Shown: positions 1 through 10,797, counted from the first letter of the stretch. The stretch is DNA of 43,462 nt from Terriglobia bacterium (GCA_020073705.1 JAIQES010000039.1:1-43462), one strand, 5' to 3'. Notes: a model not told the origin generated them from the letters alone. Made by a program: numbers and translations.

Positions 1-878
1 TATCCCTTGAGCGCCTTTTGAACCGCCTTGCCGATCTCGACGATCGTCTCGGCGACGATGACACCGGCGCTGCGCAAAGCGTCTTTCTTGGCGTCGGCGG
101 TTTCCTTGCCGCTGGAGACGATGGCCCCGGCATGGCCCATGCGCCGTCCCGGCGGCGCCGCGGCGCCGGCGATAAAGGCCGCGACCGGCTTTTTATTCGT
201 CTTCCACGATTTGATGAACTCCGCGCCCTCGATCTCGGCGGTGCCGCCGATTTCGCCGATCATCACGATCCCATCGGTTCCGGGGTCGTCGAGGAACAGC
301 TTCAGCGCGTCGACGAAGTTGGTGCCGTTCACCGGATCGCCGCCGATACCGATGATGGTGGATTGGCCGAGTCCGGCCGCGCCGGTCTGCACCGCGGTCT
401 CATAACTTAGGGTTCCCGAGCGCGATACGACGCCGATCCGTCCCGGCGCATGGATATAACCCGGCATGATGCCGATCTTGCCGATGCCGGGCGAAATCAC
501 GCCCGGGCAGTTGGGTCCGACAAGCCGAGTCTTGCTGCCGATAAGCTCGCGCTTCACCCGCTGCATGTCGCGCACGGGGATGCCGTCGGTGATGCACACG
601 ACCAGCTCCAGACCTGCGTCCACGGCCTCGAGGATGGCGTCGGCCGCGAACGGCGGCGGGACGTAAATGCCCGACGCATTGGCGCCGGTCTTGGCGACGG
701 CCTCGGCAACGGTGTTGAACACCGGCAGGCCAAGATGCGTGGTGCCGCCCTTATCGGGAGTAACACCGCCGACCATGTTGGTGTTGTACTTGATCGCCTG
801 TTCGGAATGGAACGTGCCCTGGGCTCCGGTGAAGCCCTGGCAAATGATCTTCGTTTCGCGCGTGATGAGGACAGCCAT
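1..878 (-). CDS. sucD: Succinyl-CoA synthetase (ADP-forming) alpha subunit, cut at the window edge
   Basis: This is the alpha subunit of succinate-CoA ligase, which makes succinate and ATP/GTP from succinyl-CoA in the TCA cycle together with SucC. The minus-strand frame opens with [18 protein letters not shown], the usual CoA-binding start. It continues through [11 protein letters not shown], the PNCPGVI and SRSGTLSYE segments, and the phosphohistidine loop GHAGAIVSS near residue 246. The last full codons before the edge read LKG and the next two bases are TA, so only the stop codon is probably missing (about 292 aa, normal length). ATG at 878 lies two bases after the sucC stop with AAGGGG ahead of it, so the two genes are translationally coupled. 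Identification is firm. Confidence 0.96.
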   Translation of the reverse strand, partial: MAVLITRETKIICQGFTGAQGTFHSEQAIKYNTNMVGGVTPDKGGTTHLGLPVFNTVAEAVAKTGANASGIYVPPPFAADAILEAVDAGLELVVCITDGIPVRDMQRVKRELIGSKTRLVGPNCPGVISPGIGKIGIMPGYIHAPGRIGVVSRSGTLSYETAVQTGAAGLGQSTIIGIGGDPVNGTNFVDALKLFLDDPGTDGIVMIGEIGGTAEIEGAEFIKSWKTNKKPVAAFIAGAAAPPGRRMGHAGAIVSSGKETADAKKDALRSAGVIVAETIVEIGKAVQKALKG

Positions 879-880
879 TG

Positions 881-2047
881 CTAAAGCCCCTTCACGGCGT
901 CGACGATTTTCTTGGCCGCTTCGCCCATGGTGTTCACGGGCTGGATCGGCAGACCGGACTTCTCGAGAATTTCACGCCCGAGCTCGACATTCGTGCCTTC
1001 GAGGCGAACGACCAGCGGCTTGTTGAGGCCGACCTCGCGCGCGGCATTGACTAAGCCTTCGGCGATGGAATTGCATCGCATCATGCCGCCGAAGATATTC
1101 AGCAGAATGCCTTTCACGCCGGGATCGGAGTAGATCAGCTTGAAGGCCGCAGCCACGCGCTCGGGCGTTGCCGCGCCGGCGACGTCGAGGAAATTCGCGG
1201 CGGAGCCGCCGTAATACTTCAAGATGTCCATGGTCGCCATCGAGAGCCCGGCGCCGTTCACCATCAACCCGATGCTGCCCGGAAGCTTGACGTAATTGAG
1301 GTCATGCCGCGCGGCTTCGAGCTCGAGCGGATCGATCTCTTCGTCGTCGCGCAACTCTTCGATATCGCGATGCCGCCACAGCGCGTTGTCGTCGAAACTC
1401 ATCTTGCAATCGAGCGCCATCACGTCGCCGGCCTTGGTGGTAACCAGCGGATTGATTTCGAGCAGCGTCGCGTCGAGATCAAGGAAGGCGCGGAACACGT
1501 TCATGAACAATTTCTGCGCCGAACGGCCCGTCTTGCCCTTGAGGCCGAGATCGTAAGAGAGGCTGCGCGCGTGATGCGGCTGCAGCTCCGCGGCCGGGCC
1601 GAGCCGGACCTTGATGATCTTGTCCGGGGTTTTTTCCGCGACCTCTTCGATGTCCATGCCGCCTTCGGTGGAGGCGATGAGGGTGATGCCGGCCGTTTCA
1701 CGATCGTTCAGGATCGAGAAATAGAGCTCTTTGTCGTAAGCGACGCCGGATTCGATATAGACGCGATGGACGCTGCGTCCCTCGGGCCCCGTCTGATGGG
1801 TGACGAGACGCATGTTGAACATCTTGTCGGCGGCCTCGATCGCCTCTTCGACGGAGCGCACGATCTTGACGCCGCCGGCCTTGCCGCGGCCGCCGGCATG
1901 GATCTGCGCCTTGACCACCATGATCGGCTCGTCGAGCCATTTGGCGACGTTCTCCGCCTCATGGGCCTTGTAGGCGATGTCGCCCACCGGCACCGCGACG
2001 CCGTATTTGGCGAGGAGCTGTTTCGCTTGATATTCGTGGATATCCAT
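881..2047 (-). CDS. sucC: Succinyl-CoA synthetase beta subunit
   Basis: This is the 388-aa beta subunit of succinate-CoA ligase, holding the ATP-grasp nucleotide site and part of the succinate site. The start MDIHEYQAK is typical. The ATP-grasp glycine-rich loop [10 protein letters not shown] is at about residues 52-61, LEINPL near 196, and the C-terminal ligase domain carries [10 protein letters not shown] near 318. Length matches the family exactly. It is followed two bases later by sucD and lies downstream of mdh with a 154-bp gap. That gap contains an inverted repeat (2071-2090) close to the start codon, which may act in termination or attenuation between mdh and sucCD. The sequence is clearly of the proteobacterial type. 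Confidence 0.97.
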   Translation of the reverse strand: MDIHEYQAKQLLAKYGVAVPVGDIAYKAHEAENVAKWLDEPIMVVKAQIHAGGRGKAGGVKIVRSVEEAIEAADKMFNMRLVTHQTGPEGRSVHRVYIESGVAYDKELYFSILNDRETAGITLIASTEGGMDIEEVAEKTPDKIIKVRLGPAAELQPHHARSLSYDLGLKGKTGRSAQKLFMNVFRAFLDLDATLLEINPLVTTKAGDVMALDCKMSFDDNALWRHRDIEELRDDEEIDPLELEAARHDLNYVKLPGSIGLMVNGAGLSMATMDILKYYGGSAANFLDVAGAATPERVAAAFKLIYSDPGVKGILLNIFGGMMRCNSIAEGLVNAAREVGLNKPLVVRLEGTNVELGREILEKSGLPIQPVNTMGEAAKKIVDAVKGL

Positions 2048-2070
2048 TGCTGACCGCCTAAATCAAACGA

Positions 2071-2090
2071 GAGCGCCGCGAACGGCGCTC
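2071..2090 (-). terminator. Perfect 8-bp hairpin between mdh and sucC
   Basis: The arms GAGCGCCG and CGGCGCTC are perfectly complementary around a four-base loop (CGAA on the plus strand, TTCG on the minus strand). In the minus transcript the hairpin sits 24 bases before the sucC ATG and is followed by TCGTTTGATTT, a poor U-tract. It could be a leaky terminator or an attenuator between mdh and sucCD, or simply a stabilising 5' hairpin. Confidence 0.4.
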
Positions 2091-2201
2091 CGGCTTGTCC
2101 CCCCTGAAAACAAAGCCCGCATTAATAGCCATGCGTCCTACCTCGTGCAACCGTTCCAATCCAGATTCGCCATGCTGCGCCACCCTGCCGCAGGCCACGG
2201 T

Positions 2202-3197
<996 letters not shown>

Positions 3198-3329
3198 CTA
3201 CTGCACCGTTGCGAGCCCGGCCGGTCTGCCTTCGCAAATCCGACCGAGTTGCCGGGTCTTTGCCCGGGTGCGGTGCTTCAAGCTAAGTAACGTGATTCCC
3301 CGGACAGGGCAAGAAAAGAGGGAGTAACC

Positions 3330-4169
3330 CTACGCAGTTGGAGCGTAATCGAGGCCGATATCGACCGCCGGGGCCGATTGGGTAATGCGTCCGACCGAAA
3401 TGTAGTCGACGCCGGTCTCGGCAATGGCGCGCACGGTTTCGAGCGACACCCCGCCTGAGGCCTCGGTGGTCGCGCGGCCCTTGGCCAGCATCACCGCTTG
3501 ATGCAGTGCAGCATGATCCATGTTGTCCAACAGCAAGTGCGATACGCCGAGCTCAAGGGCTTGGGTTACCTGATCGAGATCGTCGCATTCGACCTCGATG
3601 TCGTTCAGGCCGCGCGCCTTGGCCGCTTCGACCGCCGCCCGGATGCCGCCGCAGACGGCGATGTGATTGTCCTTGATCAACACGCCGTCATAGAGCCCGA
3701 AGCGGTGATTCTGTGCCCCGCCCAAGGCGGTCGCGTATTTCGCCAGAAGGCGCAAACCGGGCACAGTCTTTCGCGTATCGAGTATGACGGCGCCGGTCCC
3801 GGCAACGCGCTCGACAAAGCTTCGCGTCAGCGTCGCGATGCCGGAGAGATGTTGAAGGATGTTGAGCGCGGTGCGCTCGGCCGTAAGCAAGCCGCGCGCC
3901 GGGCCTTCGATCCGCGCCAATGCGGCGCCCTTCGCCGCGCGGTCGCCGTCGCGCACCAGAGCGTCGGTGCGGCATTCGGGTTCGAGCCTGCGGAAGACGC
4001 CGAGCGCAATGTCGAGGCCCGCCACCACCAGCGCTTCGCGACTGCGCATCTCGGCGCGAAGCCGGGCGCTTTGCGGGATCACCGCGGTGCTGGTGATGTC
4101 GCCGGCGCCGATGTCCTCGGCAAGCGCCCGGTCGATGAATTGTTCGATCTCGCTGCCGCTTAAAGCCAT
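3330..4169 (-). CDS. nadC: Nicotinate-nucleotide pyrophosphorylase (quinolinate phosphoribosyltransferase)
   Basis: It converts quinolinate and PRPP to nicotinate mononucleotide, CO2 and PPi in de novo NAD synthesis. The 279-aa length is normal. Recognisable segments are EDIGAGDITS near the N terminus, the PRPP/quinolinate site DTRKTVPGLRLLAKYA near residue 130, the GAQNHRFGLYDGVLIKDNH run, EVECDD near 193, and EASGGVSLETV followed by GVDYISVG at the C-terminal end. It lies 94 bp downstream of nadA on the same strand and is probably co-transcribed with it. Confidence 0.96.
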   Translation of the reverse strand: MALSGSEIEQFIDRALAEDIGAGDITSTAVIPQSARLRAEMRSREALVVAGLDIALGVFRRLEPECRTDALVRDGDRAAKGAALARIEGPARGLLTAERTALNILQHLSGIATLTRSFVERVAGTGAVILDTRKTVPGLRLLAKYATALGGAQNHRFGLYDGVLIKDNHIAVCGGIRAAVEAAKARGLNDIEVECDDLDQVTQALELGVSHLLLDNMDHAALHQAVMLAKGRATTEASGGVSLETVRAIAETGVDYISVGRITQSAPAVDIGLDYAPTA

Positions 4170-4263
4170 GGCCGCCCGCGCTGCGACGCAACGGCCGTCA
4201 AGCGGTTGCGCCGGATGTGAACTCAGATGCCGGAAGCGAGGATAGCGCGGCGGGGATTTGGCG

Positions 4264-5280
4264 TCACGCGGCGCCGGCGATCTTCGATGCCGGGCGTGGC
4301 GACATCTCCAACATGCGTTGGAGCGGCTTCAGCGCCGCGCGGCGAAGCTCTTCGGGCATCGTGATTTGCGGCATCGTGTCCCGCAAACAGAGATAAAGCT
4401 TCTCCATCGTATTCAGCGCCATGAACGGACAGTTGCTGCAGGAGCAGCTTTCGTCCATTCCAGGGGCCGCAATGAAGCGCTTATGCGGCACGCGCTTTTG
4501 CATCTGATGGATGATATGGGGCTCGGTCGCGATGATGAATTCTTCATCCGGCGCCTTGGTCACATATTCGATCAGCGACGAGGTCGAGCCGATATGATCG
4601 GCCATGGCCAATATCGGCTCGGGACATTCGGGATGAGCCGCGAGCTTCGCGCCCGGATGCTGGGCGCGAAGCCGGACCAGCTCGCGCTCCGAGAATTGCT
4701 CGTGGACGATGCAGGTGCCCGGCCACAGCACGAGGTCGCGCCCGGTCTTGCGCGCCAGATAGGCGCCCAAATGACGGTCGGGGGCGAAAAGAATTTTTTG
4801 GTCTGCGGGGATCTGGCGGATGATCGCTTCGGCGTTCGACGACGTCACGATGATGTCGGAAAGGGCTTTCACCTCGGCCGAGCAATTGATGTAGGTAAGC
4901 GAGATATGGCCCGGGTGACGCTCGCGCCAGGCGCGGAAGGCTTCGGGCGGGCACGACGTTTCCAACGAACACCCGGCATCCATGTCGGGCAAGAGGACGG
5001 TGCGGTCGGGGCTGAGGATCTTCGCCACTTCCGCCATGAATTTCACGCCGCAAAAGACAATGACGTCGGCCTTCGTTTCGGCGGCGCGGCGCGACAGATC
5101 GAGAGAATCGCCGACGAAGTCGGCCAAGTCCTGAATCTCGCCGTCCTGATAATAATGCGCCAAAATGACCGCATTGCGCGTGCGCCTCAGGCGCGCGATC
5201 TCGGTCTCGAGATCGATCATGGGATCGAGCGCCCGGACCCTCGCCGTCACCGAATTCTCTTTCACCAGCATTTCGGCCAT
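4264..5280 (-). CDS. nadA: Quinolinate synthase A
   Basis: This 4Fe-4S enzyme condenses iminoaspartate with dihydroxyacetone phosphate to quinolinate. The 338-aa protein carries [21 protein letters not shown] in its first domain. The three expected cluster cysteines are in [17 protein letters not shown] and the C-terminal CSCSNCPFM segments, and AHPECPEP is also present. The nadB (L-aspartate oxidase) that often sits between nadA and nadC is absent here, so iminoaspartate must come from a gene elsewhere (NadB or aspartate dehydrogenase). It is divergent from the DUF6494 gene. Confidence 0.96.
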   Translation of the reverse strand: MAEMLVKENSVTARVRALDPMIDLETEIARLRRTRNAVILAHYYQDGEIQDLADFVGDSLDLSRRAAETKADVIVFCGVKFMAEVAKILSPDRTVLLPDMDAGCSLETSCPPEAFRAWRERHPGHISLTYINCSAEVKALSDIIVTSSNAEAIIRQIPADQKILFAPDRHLGAYLARKTGRDLVLWPGTCIVHEQFSERELVRLRAQHPGAKLAAHPECPEPILAMADHIGSTSSLIEYVTKAPDEEFIIATEPHIIHQMQKRVPHKRFIAAPGMDESCSCSNCPFMALNTMEKLYLCLRDTMPQITMPEELRRAALKPLQRMLEMSPRPASKIAGAA

Positions 5281-5527
5281 CTATCGACTCTCTGGAACCG
5301 CTCCGCCGGACAGCATCGGCTGCACCCGCGCTGCTGTTCCGTTACCTTGAATCAAGGGAGGGCGCCAGGGGATTTCAATGGCCGAACAGGGCTTTGCCGG
5401 GCTTTTTAGCGGCTGTCGACGGCGCCAATTGGGGCTTTGGCCGGACGAAGTCAGAGCCTACATGTCACTCAGGCCAGTGCACTCGGGCGCGCAATTCCGC
5501 CCGCATTCAGGCGAAAGGGGAACGGCG

Positions 5528-5734
5528 ATGAAAGACGATGTCTTCAATATGGAGATGAGAAAATTTCTCAAGACGGTCGGCGTGACCTCCCAGCGCGAGA
5601 TCGAAAGCGCCGTACAGCAGGCGATCCGGTCGGGCCGCATCAAGGGCCGGGAAAAACTGGCGGCGCGCATGACCCTGACGATCGAAGCCATCGGCCTTAC
5701 CCACAAGATCGAGGGCGAAATCGCGCTCGAGTAG
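5528..5734 (+). CDS. DUF6494 family small protein
   Basis: A 68-aa protein beginning MKDDVFNMEMRKFLKTVG and ending GEIALE, a pattern I recognise as the DUF6494 family of short conserved proteins in proteobacteria; function unknown. It has no signal peptide or membrane segment and is predicted mostly helical, with a C-terminal beta-like end. I prefer the ATG at 5528 because GAAAGGGG lies just upstream and the family is about 65-70 aa; an in-frame start at 5378 would add 50 uncharacteristic residues. It is divergent from nadA and ends 11 bp from the convergent methyltransferase-like gene. Confidence 0.8.
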   Translation: MKDDVFNMEMRKFLKTVGVTSQREIESAVQQAIRSGRIKGREKLAARMTLTIEAIGLTHKIEGEIALE

Positions 5735-5745
5735 ACGCCGGAGCG

Positions 5746-6372
5746 CTAGGGAAGGCGCCAGAGAACGGGAAGAATCCCGATGCCGTGAAAATAGGCGATG
5801 AGATCGAGCAGCGGGAAGGCCAAGAAGAAAAGCGCGCTGTCGCGGAAGGTGAAGAAGATGAATCGTGGCTTGACCACAATCTCTTCGGTGTCACTCCAGA
5901 GCGAAAAATCGGGAATCCAGCGGGGCACGCGGGCCGTGTAATTGGCAAAATCGTCGCCGAACGTCGCCGCCAGGAATTTTTCTTCGCGCCACACCACCAC
6001 GGCGTAATAGCCGGCGAACAGAAGCGTGAGAATTGCGAGATACGTGACGGTTCCGGTGCAAAGCCCGATCCCAACGACACCGATGAAGCTGAACACATAG
6101 AGCGGATTTCGCACGACCGAGTAGGGGCCGATCGCGGTGAGCTCGTAATTCTTGCGCCCGCCGATATAGGCCGAGCACCAGGCCCGGCCCATGACGCACA
6201 GCACCAGCGCAAAATATCCCGCCCATTGGTAGACCTCGTTGATGAGCGGCCAAGACCGCCAGCTGCTGTCGGTGACGAGCAGGGCCAGAACGAACGGCAC
6301 CGCCGCATAGCGCGTGTGCCGCGTGCGTGCCTTTAAAAGCATCGAGCGTGATGCGGGGGCGGCTGTGTTCAT
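5746..6372 (-). CDS. ICMT-like membrane methyltransferase family protein
   Basis: A 208-aa polytopic membrane protein with about five hydrophobic segments. The segment IGPYSVVRNPLYVFSF (about residues 81-96) and the later WREEKFLAATFG and YTARVPRWIP segments match the isoprenylcysteine carboxyl methyltransferase/phospholipid methyltransferase fold (GPY..vRnPlY and EE motifs). Bacterial members are mostly uncharacterised; SAM-dependent methylation of a membrane substrate is inferred from the family only. It lies 52 bp downstream of sdhB on the same strand and may be the last gene of that transcript, though a functional link to succinate dehydrogenase is not implied. Confidence 0.8.
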   Translation of the reverse strand: MNTAAPASRSMLLKARTRHTRYAAVPFVLALLVTDSSWRSWPLINEVYQWAGYFALVLCVMGRAWCSAYIGGRKNYELTAIGPYSVVRNPLYVFSFIGVVGIGLCTGTVTYLAILTLLFAGYYAVVVWREEKFLAATFGDDFANYTARVPRWIPDFSLWSDTEEIVVKPRFIFFTFRDSALFFLAFPLLDLIAYFHGIGILPVLWRLP

Positions 6373-6424
6373 GACGGGTTACCGAAACTTACGCCCGGAT
6401 ACAGCGCCCGCCGGGCGGCGCGGT

Positions 6425-7204
6425 TCATTCGCGGCTCGCGATCAATTTCTTGATCTCGCCGATGGCCTGCGCAGGGTTCAGCCCCTTGGGGCAGGTTTTG
6501 GTGCAATTCATGATGGTGTGGCAGCGATAGAGCTTGAACGTGTCGTCCAGATCAGACAACCGCTCGTCGCTCGCTTCGTCGCGGCTGTCGGCGATCCAGC
6601 GATAGGCCTGAAGCAGAACCGCCGGGCCCAAATATCGGTCGCCGTTCCACCAATAGCTCGGGCAAGCGGTGGAGCAGCAGGCGCAGAGGATGCAGTCGGA
6701 TGGCCCGTCGAGCTTGGCGCGATCCTCCGGCGATTGGCGGCGCTCGCGATCGGCCTCAGCCGGCGGCGCCGCCTTCATCCACGGTTCGATCGACGCATAT
6801 TGGCGATAGACCTGCGAGAGATCGGGAACGAGATCCTTGACCACCGGCATGTGCGGCAGCGGATAAACGCGCACCTTGCCGCTGACCTCGCCGATCGGCT
6901 TCAAACAGGCGAGCGTGTTGGTGCCGTCGATATTCATCGCGCAGGAACCGCAGATGCCTTCGCGGCAGGAGCGGCGCAGAGTCAGCGTGCTGTCCACCTC
7001 GTTCTTGATCTTCAACAGCGCATCCAGAACCATCGGACCGCAACTGCCGAGATCGACTTCGTAGCTGTCGAGCCGCGGGTTCTCGCCCGAATTGGGATCG
7101 TAGCGATAGACCTCGAAGGTTTTCGTGGAGGTCGCAGTCTCGGGCGCCGGATGTTTCTTTCCGGGCGTCACGCGAGAATTCTTGGGCAGGGCGAATTCGA
7201 CCAT
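6425..7204 (-). CDS. sdhB: Succinate dehydrogenase iron-sulfur subunit
   Basis: The Fe-S subunit of complex II passes electrons from SdhA to quinone. The 259-aa form starting [10 protein letters not shown] is normal; an in-frame upstream extension to 7504 overlaps sdhA and is rejected. The N-terminal 2Fe-2S ferredoxin domain has [17 protein letters not shown] (about residues 80-96). The C-terminal domain has [16 protein letters not shown] and [17 protein letters not shown], giving the 4Fe-4S and 3Fe-4S ligands, all intact. It is the last gene of sdhCDAB, 32 bp after sdhA. Confidence 0.97.
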   Translation of the reverse strand: MVEFALPKNSRVTPGKKHPAPETATSTKTFEVYRYDPNSGENPRLDSYEVDLGSCGPMVLDALLKIKNEVDSTLTLRRSCREGICGSCAMNIDGTNTLACLKPIGEVSGKVRVYPLPHMPVVKDLVPDLSQVYRQYASIEPWMKAAPPAEADRERRQSPEDRAKLDGPSDCILCACCSTACPSYWWNGDRYLGPAVLLQAYRWIADSRDEASDERLSDLDDTFKLYRCHTIMNCTKTCPKGLNPAQAIGEIKKLIASRE

Positions 7205-7236
7205 CTCTGTCCTCGTGATCTCCGGTTCCGGCGCGC

Positions 7237-9024
7237 CTAATAGACTCGCGGCTTGGGTGCCACCGGCGCCACGTCGTTCGACAGCGGCTTCAGGCAAACG
7301 GGCCGGTAGCCGATGGACGACTTTCCATCCTCGCCGACGGTCGCCAGCGTGTGTTTGAGCCAATTGGCGTCGTCGCGCTCCGGGTAGTCTTCGCGCGCGT
7401 GGGCGCCGCGGCTTTCGGTCCGGTTGGCGGCCGAATGCAGGCTCGCCACGGCTTGATAAAGCAGATTGTCGAGCTCCAGCGTCTCGACCAGATCGCTGTT
7501 CCAAATCATCGAGCGGTCCGAGACGTTGATGTCGGCGCGCTTGGCCCAGGTCTCGGCGAGACGGCGCTTGCCCTGTTCCAGCACTTCGCCGGTGCGGAAC
7601 ACCGCGCAGTCTTCCTGCATGATCCGCTGCATTTCGAGGCGCAGCGCCGCCGTCGGCGTGGCGCCCTTGGCGTGACGGAAGCGGTCGAGACGCGACAACG
7701 CGAGATCGGCGGCGTCCTTGGGAAGCGGGCGCGGGCGCGAGCCCTTTTCAATGATCTGCGCGCAGCGCAGCGCTGCGGCGCGGCCGAAAACGACAAGATC
7801 GAGCAGCGAATTCGAGCCGAGCCGGTTGGCGCCGTGAACGGAAACGCAGGCCGCCTCTCCGACCGCCATCAGGCCCGGCACGGTCTTGGCTTCGCCGTCC
7901 CTCATCACCACCACCTCGGCGTTCCGGTTGGTGGGGATGCCGCCCATGTTGTAGTGGACCGTAGGGATGACCGGGATCGGTTCGCGTGTCACGTCGACGC
8001 CGGAAAAAATACGCGACGATTCGGCGATGCCGGGCAGACGCTCGTGGATGGTCTTGGCATCGAGATGGCTGAGGTGCAGAAGGGCGTGGTCCTTGAGCGG
8101 GCCGACGCCGCGGCCCTCGCGGACCTCGATGGTGATCGAGCGGCTGACCACGTCGCGCGATGCCAGGTCCTTGGCGTGGGGCGCATAGCGCGGCATGAAG
8201 CGCTCGCCCGTCGAGTTGGTCAGGAACCCGCCTTCGCCGCGGGCCCCTTCGGTGATGAGAATGCCGACGCCGTAGATGCCGGTCGGGTGGAATTGGATGA
8301 ACTCCATGTCCTGAAGCGGCAGCCCGGCGCGCAGCACCATGGCATTGCCGTCGCCGGTGCAGGTGTGGGCCGAGGTGCAAGAGAAATAAGTGCGCCCGTA
8401 GCCGCCGGTCGCCAGCACCGTCATCTGCGCATTGAAACGATGCAGCGTCCCGTCGTCGAGATTCCACGCCATCACGCCGCGGCAAGCGCCGGTGCTGTCC
8501 ATCATCAGGTCGATCGCGAAGTATTCGATGAAGAAAGCGACTTGGTGCTTGAGCGATTGCTGATAGAGCGTGTGCAGGATGGCGTGGCCGGTGCGGTCGG
8601 AGGCGGCGCAGGTACGTTGCGCGGTTCCTTCGCCGTAGTGCGTCGTCATGCCGCCGAAGGGGCGCTGGTAAATCTTTCCGTCGGGTGTGCGCGAAAACGG
8701 CACGCCGTAATGCTCGAGCTCGATCACCGCCGGTACTGCCTCGCGGCACATGTATTCGATGGCGTCCTGATCGCCGAGCCAGTCCGACCCCTTAATCGTG
8801 TCGTACATGTGCCAGCGCCAATCGTCCTCGCCCATGTTGCCGAGGGCGGCCGAAATGCCGCCCTGCGCGGCGACCGTGTGGCTGCGGGTGGGAAAAACTT
8901 TCGAAATGCAGCACGTGCGCAAGCCCGCCGCGGCCATGCCGAAAGCGGCGCGAAGGCCGGCGCCGCCGGCGCCCACCACCACCACGTCGCAATCGTGGTC
9001 GATAATTTCGTAGCTCTTGGTCAT
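7237..9024 (-). CDS. sdhA: Succinate dehydrogenase flavoprotein subunit
   Basis: The catalytic subunit of complex II oxidises succinate to fumarate with covalently bound FAD. The 595-aa protein has the FAD dinucleotide loop [14 protein letters not shown] (residues 14-27). The covalent-FAD histidine is His49 in [22 protein letters not shown], the catalytic [10 protein letters not shown] region, and the [19 protein letters not shown]-terminal FAD contact are all present. It starts four bases after the sdhD stop, showing tight coupling in the operon. No disruption is seen. Confidence 0.98.
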   Translation of the reverse strand: MTKSYEIIDHDCDVVVVGAGGAGLRAAFGMAAAGLRTCCISKVFPTRSHTVAAQGGISAALGNMGEDDWRWHMYDTIKGSDWLGDQDAIEYMCREAVPAVIELEHYGVPFSRTPDGKIYQRPFGGMTTHYGEGTAQRTCAASDRTGHAILHTLYQQSLKHQVAFFIEYFAIDLMMDSTGACRGVMAWNLDDGTLHRFNAQMTVLATGGYGRTYFSCTSAHTCTGDGNAMVLRAGLPLQDMEFIQFHPTGIYGVGILITEGARGEGGFLTNSTGERFMPRYAPHAKDLASRDVVSRSITIEVREGRGVGPLKDHALLHLSHLDAKTIHERLPGIAESSRIFSGVDVTREPIPVIPTVHYNMGGIPTNRNAEVVVMRDGEAKTVPGLMAVGEAACVSVHGANRLGSNSLLDLVVFGRAAALRCAQIIEKGSRPRPLPKDAADLALSRLDRFRHAKGATPTAALRLEMQRIMQEDCAVFRTGEVLEQGKRRLAETWAKRADINVSDRSMIWNSDLVETLELDNLLYQAVASLHSAANRTESRGAHAREDYPERDDANWLKHTLATVGEDGKSSIGYRPVCLKPLSNDVAPVAPKPRVY

Positions 9025-9028
9025 AGCG

Positions 9029-9400
9029 TTATCCGGTGAAGGCGAGCCGCAGAACGGCGAAGATTCCGGCCACCGCGAGTGCTGCGCCGAACAGCCTGAT
9101 GAAAATGAGGGCGGCGATCCGCGCGGCAGCGCAGTGAACGTAATCGACGATCACTTCGCCGAGTCCGAGCACCCCGTGATAGAGCGTGGCACCCAGGGTC
9201 AAGATCATGAGCACGGAGGACAGCGGCGACGAGAGCCAAGCGGCGAGAGCCGCGCGGTCGGCACCCGCGTGCATGATGACGCTGGCGGCAAACCAAAGCG
9301 AAAGCGGAATGAGCGCGATAGCGGTCAGCCGCTGCGCCCACCAATGGTGGAATCCCTTGGCGCCCTTGGTCCGATGCGACATGTTCGCGCCCGTGCTCAT
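9029..9400 (-). CDS. sdhD: Succinate dehydrogenase membrane anchor subunit
   Basis: The second membrane anchor of complex II (123 aa), contributing to the heme b and quinone site. Three hydrophobic segments are visible. The start region contains [19 protein letters not shown], typical of SdhD, and the second helix has [23 protein letters not shown] with a candidate heme histidine (LYHG). I set the start at 9400 because its ATG overlaps the sdhC stop in an ATGA arrangement; an eight-residue longer form starting inside sdhC is possible but less likely. Confidence 0.92.
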   Translation of the reverse strand: MSTGANMSHRTKGAKGFHHWWAQRLTAIALIPLSLWFAASVIMHAGADRAALAAWLSSPLSSVLMILTLGATLYHGVLGLGEVIVDYVHCAAARIAALIFIRLFGAALAVAGIFAVLRLAFTG

Positions 9401-9783
9401 AGCCCGTGAATCGCCCAAACCCATGCGAATGCCGTCAGCGCGGCGGCGGCGACAACCACGGTCCAGCCCGTCGCATAGGTCGTCTTGAGGTCAAAACCGA
9501 CGCCCGCGTCCCAAACCAAGTGCCGGATGCCATTGGCCAAGTGATAGAACAGCGCGAAACTCCATCCGATAAGGAACAGCCGGCCAGCCCACGAGGCGAT
9601 GGCGCATTGGACCACGGCAAAGGCCGCGTCTCCGCTCGCCGCGGCGAACAGCCACCAAACCAGGGCGACGGCGCCGAGGCTCAAGAACACGCCCGTCAAG
9701 CGGTGCAGGATCGACAGCACCGACGTGAGCTGCCAGCGATACACCTGCAAATGCGGAGACAATGGGCGGTTGACGGCGGACAT
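9397..9783 (-). CDS. sdhC: Succinate dehydrogenase cytochrome b556 subunit
   Basis: The first membrane anchor of complex II, 128 aa. It has the family signature RPLSPHLQVYRW at residues 6-17, then the SILHRLTG segment that contacts heme/quinone. A second signature, YHLANGIRHLVWD near residue 80, contains the heme ligand histidine. Three transmembrane helices are evident. It is the first gene of sdhCDAB; the promoter must lie in the region beyond 9783, which contains repeated AATACTGT elements. Confidence 0.95.
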   Translation of the reverse strand: MSAVNRPLSPHLQVYRWQLTSVLSILHRLTGVFLSLGAVALVWWLFAAASGDAAFAVVQCAIASWAGRLFLIGWSFALFYHLANGIRHLVWDAGVGFDLKTTYATGWTVVVAAAALTAFAWVWAIHGL

Positions 9784-10140
9784 GGATTCCTCGGTCGGAG
9801 TAGCTCTGGCACGCGCCGGCGCGTTTCTCGACCCGGACGAACCGCTAGCCCCACTGTTTAGCGGCGTGAAAATTTCGAGTCAACGATAGCCCGGTAGACG
9901 GGGCGCCGCGGCAAGACTTCGGGAACCGCTTAGCTCTGCCGCAAGATGTGCGGCGCACGACGCCAACGAACATAGTCGCGCGTCGCGCCGTCAACGCGGA
10001 AGCGAGAGTCGCGTCGCAATAGACGCGGCGGCGGGGAGCGGGAGTTTGCGTGGACAATACTGTGGATAACTTGTGGGAAAACTGTGAATTCATACAGTAT
10101 TTCCACACAAGAAATATGCCGAATACTGTCCTTTACTCTT
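9784..10140 (-). promoter_or_regulatory. sdhC upstream region with AATACTGT repeats and a DnaA-box 9-mer
   Basis: This is non-coding upstream sequence of sdhCDAB. AATACTGT occurs at 10056-10063 and 10122-10129 on the plus strand and inverted (ACAGTATT) at 10094-10101. A perfect DnaA-box 9-mer (TGTGGATAA, the complement of TTATCCACA) sits at 10061-10069, overlapping the first copy, and weaker TGTGG/CCACA variants follow. The A/T-rich 10050-10140 patch stands out in otherwise GC-rich DNA. A regulator-binding region for sdh is the simplest reading. No convincing -35/-10 pair was identified. Confidence 0.5.
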
Positions 10141-10710
10141 TTGCTGTTGCGTGACCAATCGAATCGCGCCACGATCTTCTTGGTGCTTGAGAGCGGCTGT
10201 CGATCGGTCGGTCTCAAAAGCCGGGGGTGAAAATCTTCGGCTGGCGCGGACGGCGGTCCGGGGAGAAATCCTGCGGGCAACCGGCGACGCGCCCTGTGCC
10301 GGCGCTTGGCCAGACCTTCGGGCGAGACCGGGTGTCGTGGATGTAGCCGCGGCGGAAAGCCCGCCTCGGCCTGCGTCTGCCTCTAGCGGCTGCTTGGGTA
10401 CTCCGGCGCGGCCAAGGGGCACGATGGCGGCGGTCCTTCCCGGGACTGTCGCAACGCCGCGGAGCCCCCCTTGTTCGGAAGGGGTGGCGACGGGACGGGC
10501 GGGTCGGGCTGGGGTGACTGCGTCGGCTCCGCGGGGCGGCGATCCGGGCGGATCGCGTCCATCCCTTAGCGGGCGGTGTCCTCTGGGGCGCACGGCCCAC
10601 GTCGGAGATGGTCGGGTTGCCCGTCTGCTTCAGGTGCCAGGAGCTGGGCCAGCTCCCGGAGGCGTCAGGCGGTTTCGGGTTCCCCGAATGCCCCTGACGC
10701 CTCTTTCATT
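10141..10710 (+). other. GC-rich non-coding block, candidate structured RNA ending in a strong hairpin
   Basis: About 570 bp of very GC-rich DNA between sdhC and the MaoC gene. Open frames on both strands (for example plus 10151-10786 and minus 10090-10593) translate to Arg/Pro/Ala/Gly-rich low-complexity sequence with no domain, so I do not call a protein. Several short inverted repeats are visible, including GGAGCTG/CAGCTCC at 10640-10656, directly before the strong hairpin at 10659-10703. A plus-strand non-coding RNA is possible. I looked for the hallmark motifs of RNase P RNA, SRP RNA and tmRNA and did not find them. Confidence 0.3.
10659..10710 (+). terminator. Strong terminator-like hairpin with nested stem
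   Basis: The arms GAGGCGTCAGG (10659-10669) and CCTGACGCCTC (10693-10703) are perfectly complementary over 11 bp. A nested TTCGGG/CCCGAA stem lies in the loop. The plus strand continues with TTTCATTATC; the minus side is followed by GC-rich DNA, so orientation favours ending a plus-strand transcript. No protein gene on the plus strand ends here, which supports an untranslated RNA upstream. Alternatively it could act in either direction for the MaoC transcript. Confidence 0.55.
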
Positions 10711-10797
10711 ATCAGATCGCGACGCCAGCAACAACAATATTTTGTGTCACTTTAGTGAAAACACGCAAAATCCGGGAGCGCATTGACGCGCCCGAGT

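Noticed and set aside
7351-9039. 562-aa plus-strand ORF opposite sdhA
   Set aside because: It is antisense to a certain sdhA gene, is rich in Arg/Ala/His with no domain, and results from GC-rich codon structure.
10056-10130. Chromosomal replication origin
   Set aside because: Only one perfect DnaA-box 9-mer, no cluster of boxes, and none of the usual alphaproteobacterial origin neighbours; a regulatory site is more likely.
10151-10786. 211-aa plus-strand ORF in the sdhC upstream block
   Set aside because: Low-complexity Arg/Ala/Gly/Pro composition, no ribosome site and no domain; stop-free frames are expected at this GC content.
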